Assembly: GCA_963830775.1 (NCBI GenBank)
Contig: CAWHNT010000035.1
Location: 1-64,000, forward strand
Direction: 5' to 3'
From: CAWHNT01 sp963830775
GTDB lineage: Bacteria > Pseudomonadota > Alphaproteobacteria > Geminicoccales > Geminicoccaceae
DNA: 64,000 bases
Below are positions 18,806 to 26,855 of the stretch, in pieces (within the stretch, counting starts at the first letter, position 1; each line of letters starts with the position of its first letter). The notes under the pieces were generated by a model. It was given only the letters and a program-made list of their open reading frames with translations. It did not search any database and had not been told where the DNA came from. The translations under genes and the position numbers were made by a program.

Positions 18806-19873
18806 ATGGCAGCGGACCGGCGCTCTCGGTCTTGGATCGGGGTGGTCTTGGCGGTGTGCCTGGCGATCTTCGCCTACAACCTGATCGCTGATCGGCTCAC
18901 ACCTTACAGCTCGCAGGCCACGGTCCAGGCCTACATCGTGAGCGTCGCCCCCGAAGTTGCCGGCAACGTGGTCGAGATCGGCGTGGTCGACAATCAGATC
19001 GCCAAGGAGGGCGAGCTCCTCTTCCGCATCGACCCGCAGGCCTACCAGGTGGCGGTGCGAGAGGCGGAAGCGGCGGTCGACCAGGCGGGCCAGTCGATCG
19101 GCGCCAGCACGGCCGGCATCGCGGCGGCGGAGGCTGCCGTTGCCGACGCCCGCTCCAAGCTCGGCAACACCCAGGAGCAGACGGCGCGCATCTTCCAGCT
19201 GGTCCAGCGCGGCATCTACGCCAAGGCAAAGGGTGATCAGGCCAAACGCCAGCTCGAGGGAGCGCAGGCCGGGATGCGTCAGGCCGAGGCGCAGCTCGAG
19301 CAGGCGCGCCAGCAGCTTGGCCCGCAAGGTCAGGACAACCCGGAGCTGAGGGTAGCGCTGGCAGCCCTCGAGCGGGCGCAGCTCAATCTCAACGACACCA
19401 CGGTGACGGCACCGACCACGGGGCTGGTGACCAATCTCCGCTTGGCGGGTGGGCAGTTCGTGGCCGCAGGCCAGCCGGTGGTGACCTTCATCGACCCCGA
19501 GGCGGGCTGGATCTCGACCAATTTCCGGGAGAACAATCTAGGGCTGATGAAGGCCGGCGATCGGGTCGAGGTAGCCCTCGATGTGCGTCCGGGCGAGGTC
19601 TTCCCGGGTGTGGTCGAGAGCATCGGCTGGGGTGTCGATGTGGGCGAGACAAGCTCGGCCTCGGGCCTGCCCACCCTCCGCTCGCCGACGGGCTGGCTGC
19701 GGGAGGCGCAGCGCTTTCCCGTCCGCATCCGCTTCGAGACGGAGGGCTACCCGAAGGGCATTCGCTACGGCTCGCAGGCGAGCGTGATCGTCTACACCGG
19801 CGACAACGCCGTCATGGATGCCCTGGGCCGGCTCTGCATCCGGGTCGCCAGCTGGCTGTCCTATCTCTACTGA
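18806..19873 (+). CDS. HlyD/EmrA-type membrane-fusion protein
   Basis: The start is at ATG 18806 after GGGGCAGCC. It has one N-terminal anchor helix (WIGVVLAVCLAIFAYNLIAD), a first half-lipoyl segment (VQAYIVSVAPEVAGNVVEIG), a long coiled-coil hairpin (residues ~75-185, with AEAQLEQARQQLGPQ) and the second half-lipoyl piece LNDTTVTAPTTGLVTNLRLA, then beta-barrel sequence (GWISTNFRENNLGLMKAGDR). These are the defining parts of EmrA/AaeA periplasmic adaptors. It is 9 bp upstream of a DUF2955 permease, forming a two-gene efflux unit. Confidence 0.85.
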   Translation: MAADRRSRSWIGVVLAVCLAIFAYNLIADRLTPYSSQATVQAYIVSVAPEVAGNVVEIGVVDNQIAKEGELLFRIDPQAYQVAVREAEAAVDQAGQSIGASTAGIAAAEAAVADARSKLGNTQEQTARIFQLVQRGIYAKAKGDQAKRQLEGAQAGMRQAEAQLEQARQQLGPQGQDNPELRVALAALERAQLNLNDTTVTAPTTGLVTNLRLAGGQFVAAGQPVVTFIDPEAGWISTNFRENNLGLMKAGDRVEVALDVRPGEVFPGVVESIGWGVDVGETSSASGLPTLRSPTGWLREAQRFPVRIRFETEGYPKGIRYGSQASVIVYTGDNAVMDALGRLCIRVASWLSYLY

Positions 19874-19882
19874 GATGGCACC

Positions 19883-20971
19883 ATGACTGCCGAGGTGAGC
19901 CAGGGCGGAGCGGCACCCCTGCCGGCGCCCGACGCGGCAACGCTGGCGCAACACCGGCATATGCTGCGGCTGGCGCTTGGGGTGACGCTCAGCTTCACCG
20001 TGGCCGAGATGCTCGACTGGGAGCTCTCGTTCCTCATCACGGTGTTTCTCGTCCAGCTCCTGACCTCGCCGGGCGGTGCGCCGGGTCTGCGCCAGGGGAT
20101 CGCGATCGTCACGGCCCTCGGGCTGGCCACGGCTGCTGCCGCAACCTTGAGTGCCCTTCTCGTCGGCATGCCGGCCCTGTTCGCGATCGTGCTGGGGCTC
20201 GTGCTGTTCTTCGCCTTTGTCCTGCAGCGGAGCGGACGCAGCCCGGCACTTGGGACGCTGATCCTGGTCGCCTTCGGCTTTCTCCCGGTGGTCGCGGTGC
20301 AGGCGCCCGAGCTGGTGCCTGCCGTTGCCTTCTACCTCGTTCGAAGCAGTGCCATAGCGGTGCTCTGGGCGTGGCTCCTGCAGGCGCTTTTGCCGGACCC
20401 CGAGACTGCCGCGTCCCGGGTACCGACCTCGGAAAGGGCCGCCGCACCGCCTGACGGGATCGTCCGCACCGCCCTGACGGACACGGCCGTGCTCCTGCCG
20501 GTGCTCCTCCTTGCCATGACGCTGGAAGTCCCGGCCGCGCTCGTCATCGTCCTCACGGTGACGGCAGTCCTGACCCAGCACAACATTGCCGGTGGACGTC
20601 GGGTGGCGCTGGGCCTCCTGCTCGGCAACCTCGTGGGCGGCGTCACGGCGGTAATCGCGTACCAGCTGCTCTCCGCCGTGCCGACGCTCGGCTTCCTTAC
20701 GGCACTCCTGCTCCTCGTCAGCCTCGTTTATGCCCGTCTGATCACGGGCGCGACGGCGCTCGCCCCCCTCTTCGTCACGGCGCTCATCACCTTCGTCATC
20801 GTCTTCGGCATGGGCGTGGCCCCCTTCCTCGACGAGCCGGGTGCGACGCTGGCGATCCGCCTGCGGAACCTCGCGATCGCCTGCGTCTACGCGTTCGGTG
20901 CGCTAAGCCTGATCGGACGGGCGGGCCGGCAAAGGGTCACGGACGAGGCAGGCGGCGCCCGACAGGGCTGA
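19883..20971 (+). CDS. DUF2955 (AaeB/FusC-like) inner-membrane transporter
   Basis: The 362-aa protein has roughly ten membrane segments in two halves, for example LALGVTLSFTVAEMLDWELS, IAIVTALGLATAAAATLSAL and VALGLLLGNLVGGVTAVIAY, and lacks the large cytoplasmic domain of full-length AaeB. The layout matches DUF2955 proteins, which pair with HlyD-type adaptors and are thought to export aromatic acids or fusaric-acid-like compounds. It lies directly after its adaptor gene. Substrate is an inference from family membership only. Confidence 0.75.
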   Translation: MTAEVSQGGAAPLPAPDAATLAQHRHMLRLALGVTLSFTVAEMLDWELSFLITVFLVQLLTSPGGAPGLRQGIAIVTALGLATAAAATLSALLVGMPALFAIVLGLVLFFAFVLQRSGRSPALGTLILVAFGFLPVVAVQAPELVPAVAFYLVRSSAIAVLWAWLLQALLPDPETAASRVPTSERAAAPPDGIVRTALTDTAVLLPVLLLAMTLEVPAALVIVLTVTAVLTQHNIAGGRRVALGLLLGNLVGGVTAVIAYQLLSAVPTLGFLTALLLLVSLVYARLITGATALAPLFVTALITFVIVFGMGVAPFLDEPGATLAIRLRNLAIACVYAFGALSLIGRAGRQRVTDEAGGARQG

Positions 20972-21127
20972 GAAGTAAAGGGTCTCATGAGACCGGGAGG
21001 CGCACGAGCAGCGTGGTCTTCTCCGTCTTCGACAAGCCCGAGATCCAGCCACCCCACGGTCCTTGGCCGCGAGGGTTTCCTTCGCTTCGGGCTTCCTGCG
21101 ATGAGGTGCAGCCGAGCATCATTGGCG

Positions 21128-21156
21128 TTGACACATCGATGCTCGATGCATAGAAG
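21128..21156 (+). promoter_or_regulatory. padR promoter with operator CATCGA-N3-TCGATG
   Basis: TTGACA at 21128-21133 and TAGAAG at 21151-21156 are spaced by 17 nt, a plausible sigma-70 promoter. The spacer holds a 6-bp inverted repeat, CATCGATGCTCGATG (21134-21148), so a bound repressor would block RNA polymerase. The same operator with another 3-nt spacer occurs at 21602-21616. AGGAGG and the start codon of padR follow at once. Confidence 0.7.
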
Positions 21157-21161
21157 GAGGC

Positions 21162-21581
21162 ATGACCGACATGCCGGTACAGCTCGCCCCCGTCGCCCGT
21201 TCCGCCCCCGACTATGCCAGCCGGGCCTATTGGACGGGGACGATCAAGATGAGCCTGTCCAAGTTCTTCATCCTGCGCGTGCTGCACGACCGGCCGATGC
21301 ACGGCTACGATGTCGCCCGGGCGGTCGAGCGCACCACCAACGGCTGCTGCTCGCCGACCGAGGGCACCATCTACCCGGTGCTGCGCGAGTTCGAGGAGGG
21401 CGGCTACGTGACCTCCGAGGTCACGACCGTCTCCGGCCGGCAGCGCAAGACCTACACCCTCACCGACAAGGGCCGCCAGGCGTTCCGGGTGGCCGTCGAG
21501 GCATGGCTGGATGTCACCAGGGCGCTGCTCGAGACCGAGCAGGTGGTCCAGCGTGCGGAAGCCACCGGCTGCTGCGGCTGA
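21162..21581 (+). CDS. PadR-family regulator with two Cys pairs, probable arsenical sensor
   Basis: This 139-aa protein has the PadR winged helix: FILRVLHDRPMHGYDVARAV, GTIYPVLREFEEGGYVTSEV and GRQRKTYTLTDKGRQAF. A Cys-Cys pair lies just before the recognition wing (C62-C63, NGCCSPTEG) and another at the extreme C-terminus (C137-C138). Vicinal cysteines are unusual in PadR proteins and would suit trivalent arsenic or another thiophilic metalloid. Autoregulation is likely, since its operator overlaps its own promoter and a second copy precedes the flavoprotein gene. AGGAGG supports the start. Confidence 0.75.
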   Translation: MTDMPVQLAPVARSAPDYASRAYWTGTIKMSLSKFFILRVLHDRPMHGYDVARAVERTTNGCCSPTEGTIYPVLREFEEGGYVTSEVTTVSGRQRKTYTLTDKGRQAFRVAVEAWLDVTRALLETEQVVQRAEATGCCG

Positions 21582-21601
21582 CGTTTCCTTTGGCCCTGAT
21601 A

Positions 21602-21616
21602 CATCGATCATCGATG
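21602..21616 (+). promoter_or_regulatory. second PadR-type operator CATCGA-N3-TCGATG
   Basis: CATCGATCATCGATG repeats the 6-bp arms found at 21134-21148 and lies between padR and the flavoprotein gene, 34 bp before its ATG. It suggests an internal regulated promoter for the flavoprotein-transporter genes. Confidence 0.65.
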
Positions 21617-21650
21617 CATTGAGCTGAAACCTGCAGGGGAGAAGCCGGCG

Positions 21651-23198
21651 ATGAACCTCCTGGACGGGCCCGAAAGGCTCGAAGCGGCGTACCCGGACGC
21701 CACACCCATCGGCACGGCGAGCCCTTGCCGGCCTGCCGGTCGCGGTGATCGGCGCCGGGCCGGTCGGGCTCGCGGCCGCGGCGCACCTCCTGGCGCGCGG
21801 CCTGGAGCCGATCGTCCTCGAGGCCGGCCTCGCGGTCGGCGCCGCGGTCCGGGACTGGGGCCATGTCCCGATGTTCTCGCCCTGGCGCTTCAACCTCGAC
21901 CGGGCGGCCGTGGCACTCCTCGAGCGCCATGGCTGGACCCGGCCGGACGGGGACGCCTTCCCCACCGGAGGCGAGCTGGCCCGGCACTATCTCGGGCCGC
22001 TCGCCGCCACCCCCGAGATCGCACCGCGGCTGCGGCTCGGCACGCGGGTGACCGGCATCGCCCGCCTGGGCGTCGGCAAGACGCGCACCGCGGGCCGCGA
22101 GCAGCACCCCTTCGAGCTCCGCACGGTGGACAGCACCGGCCATGAGGGCCGGCTTCTTGCCGCCGCCGTGATCGACGCCAGCGGCACCTGGACCTCGCCC
22201 AACCCGGCGGGTGCCTCCGGCCTGCCGGCACTCGGCGAGCGTGCCGCCTCGCGGCTCATCCGCTACGGCATGCCGGACGTGCTGGGAGCGGAGCGCGCCC
22301 GCTACGCCGGGCGCCGCGTGCTGGTGCTGGGCGGCGGCCACTCGGCCACCGGCACCCTCCTCGACCTGGCGGCACTCGCGGCACTGGAGCCGGGGACCGC
22401 GATCACCTGGGCGCTCCGCGGCCGGGACCTGGAACGCGTGTTCGGCGGCGGTGCGGCGGACCAGCTTCCCCAGCGCGGCGCCCTGGGCACGCGGCTGCGG
22501 GAGCTCGTCGAGCGCGGTGCGTTCCGGGTCGTGGCACCCTTCGCGGCGGACGAGATCGGCAGCACGGCGGAGGGTGCGCTTGTCGTCGCCGGAGAGAGCG
22601 AGGGCCGGCGGCTGGCCATCGAGGCCGACCAGCTGGTGGTGGCGACCGGTCTGCGGCCCGACCTCTCCTTCCTGGCCGAGCTGCGCCTCGACCTCGACCC
22701 GGCGCTGGAGTGCCCGCGGGCGCTGGCGCCGCTGATCGACCCCAACGAGCACTCGTGCGGGACCGTGCGGCCGCACGGTGCCGCCGAGCTCGCCCAGCCC
22801 GAGCCGGGCCTGTTCCTGGTCGGCATGAAGAGCTACGGCCGGGCGCCCACCTTCCTCCTGGCCACCGGCCACGAGCAGGTCCGCTCGGTGGCCGCCCACC
22901 TCGCCGGCGACATGGAGGCGGCACGCCGGGTGGAGCTGGAGCTGCCGGAGACCGGCGTGTGCAACGGTCCCCGGCCTGCCGCCGTCTCGTGCTGCGGCTC
23001 CGGCGTGCCGGTTGCGGCCCTGGCCCTGTCCGTCCCTGCCGCGGGCTGCTGTGGCGGCCCCGCCCCGGCCGGGGCGGACGCCTGCTGTGCTGACGACGCC
23101 GTGGCGAAGGCCGACGGCCGCGAGGGATGTGGCTGCGCGCCACCCGCTCGCGTGCCGACCGTCCGGCAGCCGCGACGGCCTGCTGCGCCGACGCGTGA
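21651..23198 (+). pseudogene. FAD/NAD(P)-dependent oxidoreductase with Cys-rich tail (ArsO-like), frameshifted
   Basis: The start ATG 21651 gives MNLLDGPERLEAAYPDATPI; after one indel near 21725 the frame reads LPVAVIGAGPVGLAAAAHLL, the FAD Rossmann GxGxxG. A second dinucleotide motif (RVLVLGGGHSATGTLLDLAA) and the ATG-like LVVATGLRPDLSFL complete a flavin-containing monooxygenase-type fold. The C-terminal ~80 residues are Cys-rich: SCCGSG, GCCGG, ACCADD, GCGC. A second indel near 23120-23190 would restore the tail ACCADA and a TGA at 23196-23198 that overlaps the next GTG start. In arsenical islands such flavoproteins (ArsO class) are thought to act on trivalent arsenicals; the exact reaction is unproven. 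Confidence 0.65.
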
Positions 23199-24439
23199 GC
23201 GCCGGCACGGCACCCGTCGCGGACCCGGGCCCGGGCGGGGCATCGTCGTCACCGCGCTCGGGGTGACGCAGATCCTGGCCTGGGGCTCGTCCTACTACCT
23301 GCCGGCCGTGCTGGCGAAGCCGATCGCCGCGGACACCGGCTGGCCGCTCCCCTGGGTCGTGGGCGGGCTCTCGCTGGGCCTGCTCGCGGCCGGCCTGATC
23401 TCGCCGCGCGTCGGGCGCGCGATCGAACGCAGCGGCGGCCGGCCGGTCCTGGCGTCGAGCTCCGTCCTGCTCGCGGCGGGGCTGGCCGGCCTGGCGCTGG
23501 CCCACGGCCTGCCGGCGTACCTCGCCGCCTGGGTGGTGATCGGGCTCGGCATGGGCACCGGGCTCTACGACGCCGCCTTCGCGACGCTGGGCCGCCTCTA
23601 CGGGCAGGGTGCCCGGGGTGCGATCACCAACCTCACCTTGTTCGGCGGCTTCGCCAGCACCGTCTGCTGGCCGCTCAGCGCCTTCCTCGTCGAGACCGCG
23701 GGCTGGCGCGGAGCCTGCCTGACCTACGCCGGCCTGCAGCTCGCCATGGCCCTCCCGATCCACCTGGCCCTGCTGCCGAAGCGCCCGCCGGCGCCGGTGC
23801 ATTTGGCGGCGCAGCCTGCGACAAGGGTGGCGGCTCCCCTTCCCCTGCCTCCGGCTTCCCCGGTGCCGGGACCGGCCGGCCACCTTTCTCCTCCTGGCGG
23901 CCGCCCTGACGCTGGGCTCGGTCATCCAGGGGGTGGTGTCGGTCCACCTGCTCACCGTGCTCCAGGCGCAGGGTGCCGAGCTCGCGGCCGCGGTGGCGCT
24001 GGGCGCCCTGGTCGGGCCCTCGCAGGTCGGGGCCCGCGTGGTCGAGAAGCTCCTGGGCGGGCGCTACCACCCGATCTGGACCATGACCGCCTCGACGGTC
24101 CTGGTCGCCGCCGGCCTGGGCCTGCTGTGGGCGGGCTTCCCGATCATGGCCGCCTGCCTCGTCCCCTACGGTGCCGGCGTCGGGATCAACTCGATCGCCC
24201 GCGGCACGCTCCCGCTGGCCCTCTTCGGTGCCGAAGGCTACGCCGCCCTCATGGGCCGCCTCGCGGCACCCATGCTCATCGCGGGTGCGCTGGCACCCTC
24301 GGCAGGCGCCTTCCTGCTCGAGCGGGTCGGTGCCTCCGGCACGCTGGCCGTCCTCGTGGCCGCCGCCCTGGGCAACGTCGCCCTGGTGGCGGCCCTCTTC
24401 CTGTCCGTCCGCCGAGGTGCCGCCCGGGCCACGGCGTGA
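23195..24439 (+). pseudogene. MFS transporter of the arsenical island, frameshifted
   Basis: A GTG at 23195 (GTGA overlap with the preceding stop) starts VSAGTAPVADPGPG; the frame then shifts near 23235 in a G/C run and reads IVVTALGVTQILAWGSSYYL, PAVLAKPIAADTGWPLPWVV and GLGMGTGLYDAAFATLGRLY, typical MFS helices. Near 23880 it shifts back to VHLLTVLQAQGAELAAAVAL and continues to the TGA at 24439, for a total of about 12 helices. As written, the second reading frame joins the flavoprotein and transporter into one apparent fusion, but the overlapping stop/start argues for two genes. Likely role: efflux of the modified arsenical. Confidence 0.65.
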
Positions 24440-24473
24440 GGGTGCGGAGCATCCCGCCGTCCTCGGACTTCGG

Positions 24474-26271
24474 TCACGCCTCCCCCTTGCGGCCCACGGC
24501 ACCGGCCGCGAACGCGCGCAGGCGGGCCGGCCCGACCGGCGGGTCGACGGTCCAGGGCGCGAGATAGGCGCGGCGGGCGAGGTGGTCGGTGACCCGGGCG
24601 ATCTGGGCGCTCTCGGCCCCCATCCGCGCCGCAAGCAGCGGGTCACGGGTCCCGCTCGCGGCGAGGCTGCGGTTGATCACCCAGGCGAAGGGCTCGATCC
24701 GCGCCCGCCGCAGATCCTCCTGCAACGCCGCCGCCTCCGACACCGGCGTGGTCTCCGGCAGGGTGACCAGGACGATCCTGGTCCAGTCCGGATCCTGCAG
24801 CCGCATCAGCGGCGTCACGACCCGGCCGGCAGGGCTCGCCTCCAGATCGCGCGTCATCTGCCGGTGGTAGGCGCCGGTCGCGTCCATGAGCAGCAGCGTG
24901 TGGCCGGTCGGGGCGGTGTCGAGCACCACGAAGCTGCTGCGGGCCTCGGCGACGACCCGCGAGAAGGCGTGGAAGACCGCGACCTCCTCGGTGCAGGGCG
25001 AGCGCAGGTCCTCGAGCAGCAGGTCGCGTCCCGCCGCGTCGAGATCGCGGCCCTTGGTGGCCATGATCTTCGCGATGTAGCGTTCGGTTTCCGCCCGCGG
25101 GTCGATCCGGTCGACCCGCAGCCCCTCCACCTCGCCGGCCAGGGTCGCGGCGAGGTGCGCCGCCGGATCGGTCGTCGAGAGATGGACGCTGTGCCCGCGG
25201 TCGACCAGGCCCAGGGCCAGGCCGCGGCGACCGTCGTCTTGCCGACGCCGCCCTTGCCCATGACCATGATCAGGCCGCGCTCGGCGGCCGCGAGCGCGTC
25301 GATCAGGCCGTCCAGCGGCGGCAGGTCCGGCTGTCCACGCGCGGCCGCCGGGGCGGACGCCGGCGGGACGGCACCGGACAGCAGGGCGCGCAGGGCCGGC
25401 AGGCCCGACCATGTCGAACGGCCGCAGCGGGACGTCGTCGCGCGGCAAGGCCGCGAGCGCCGTCGGCATCTCGGACAAGGCGGCCTCGCCCTGCGCCGCG
25501 ACCGCGCGGGCCACGGCATCGCCGGCGAGCGATGGCGTGAAGACGCCGTTCACCGCCAGGTGCTGGTTGGCAAGGCCGAGGGCGGCGAGCTCCCCGCAGG
25601 TGCGCGCCGCTTCGGCCAGCGCCGCCCGGTCCGGCCGGCTGACCAGGACGATCCGCGTCAGGGCCGGATCGCCCAGGGCTGCGACGGCCGCCTTGAAGCG
25701 GGCCTCCTGCATCGTCAGGCCGGAATGCGGCCCGAGGCAGGAGGCACCCCGGTCATTGCCCTCGAGGAAGCCGCTCCAGGCCTTGGGCAGGCTCAGGAGG
25801 CGCAGGGTGTGGCCGGTCGGGCGCGGTGTCGAAGACGATGTGGTCGACCGCGGGCGCGTCGCCGGCGAGCAGGCCGGCGAACTCGTCGAAGGCGGCGATC
25901 TCGGTGGTGCAGGCGCCGGACAGCTGCTCGCGCACCGTGGCGCGCTCCGCCTCGCTGGCAGCCGCCGGCATCTGCTCGAGGACGCGCTGCCGATAGGCCT
26001 CGGCCGCCGCCTCGGGATCGATGTTCATGGCGGTGAGGTTCCGCACGCCCGGCACCGCCCGCGGGTCGTCGCCGAGCTCGACCCCGAGCATCTCGTCGAG
26101 GTTCGAGGCCGGGTCGGTGCTGACGAGCAGCACCGACCTGCCGGCGTCCGCGAGGGCGATCGCGGCGGCACAGGCGAGCGAGGTCTTGCCGACCCCACCC
26201 TTGCCCGTGAAGAACAGGTGCCGCGGCGGCTCCTGGAGCAGGCCAAGCGGCGATCTGCCGGGGGTGCTCAT
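24474..26271 (-). pseudogene. arsA: ArsA-type arsenical pump-driving ATPase, frameshifted
   Basis: The gene starts at ATG 26271 behind AGGAG and would encode about 590 aa in two homologous halves. Half A1 has LFFTGKGGVGKTSLACAAAI and the signature DTAPTGHTLRLLSLPKAWSG (after removing an extra C near 25820). Half A2 has IMVMGKGGVGKTTVAA and LDTAPTGHTLLLMDATGAYH. Metal-site cysteines are visible (SGACTTE, SPCTEE). Indels near 25820, 25410 and 25220 break the frame. ArsA hydrolyses ATP to drive arsenite export through a membrane partner; no arsB or arsD is present here. It is convergent with the MFS gene, 34 bp apart. Confidence 0.85.
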
Positions 26272-26307
26272 GCAGCGATCTCCTGACCAGGCCGTCGACA
26301 CCGCCCC

Positions 26308-26843
26308 TCATCGGATGGCGTCGTAGCCCGGGGCGAAGCCGGCCAGCGGGACCGCGAGGCTGAGGTCCTGGCCGTCGGGGGCGCGCATCGTGACGTTGAG
26401 GGTCTGGCCGGCCTTCAGCGCCGCCAGGAAGTCGTCCGCGATCGGGCCGCCGGCATAGCAGCCGTTCTGGTCGCAGCGCTCGATCGCCACCGTCAGCGCC
26501 TGGCCGGCATCGATCTTGAGGCTCAGGCCGGAGGGAAGGTGCAGGCCCAGAGGGCGTCTGCACTGCCAGGAACGGCCGCCGCGGCTCGGCCGGGACGCTG
26601 CACCGTGAGGGTAAGGAAGGGCTGGCCGGTCGCTTGGACCACCAGCCGCTGCTCCAGCGTGCAGCTCGTCGGTGCGGTGCGGCCGGCACTCGTGCAGCGC
26701 GGCTCCCAGCCGGCGGCCGGGTGCCGCCGGCACTGCCGCCTCCTGGAGCACGGGCGGGGCGGCTGCTGCCCTGCTCGCCGGCGCGCCAGGGCCGCGGCGG
26801 TGGGCAGCACGGCCAGGGCTGCGAGCATGGCGAGCCTGCGCAA
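26308..26843 (-). pseudogene. IalB-like (invasion-associated locus B) secreted protein, frameshifted
   Basis: A TTG start at 26843 gives a signal peptide (RLAMLAALAVLPTAAALA), then TSCTLEQRLVVQATGQPFLT. After an indel near 26530 the other frame continues GLSLKIDAGQALTVAIERCD, NGCYAGGPIADDFLAALKAG and LSLAVPLAGFAPGYDAIR. The order W..C, CTLEQ, GLSL, C..GCYAG and GF matches the IalB family of small periplasmic/outer-membrane associated proteins with conserved disulphides. It follows the autotransporter end by 13 bp on the same strand. Confidence 0.7.
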
Positions 26844-26855
26844 GGGCGGTGCTTC

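Noticed and set aside
20981..20994. Perfect palindrome GGTCTCATGAGACC after the DUF2955 gene as terminator
   Set aside because: It has no loop and no T-run, so it was not called as a terminator.
20985..21120. Minus-strand end TTLLVRLPVS resembling a histidine-kinase C-terminus
   Set aside because: Only about ten residues agree and no N, G1 or G2 box is found upstream; could be chance.
21514..23955. Minus-strand 800-codon frame opposite the flavoprotein
   Set aside because: Typical antisense frame of high-GC coding DNA; the plus strand carries the FAD motifs.
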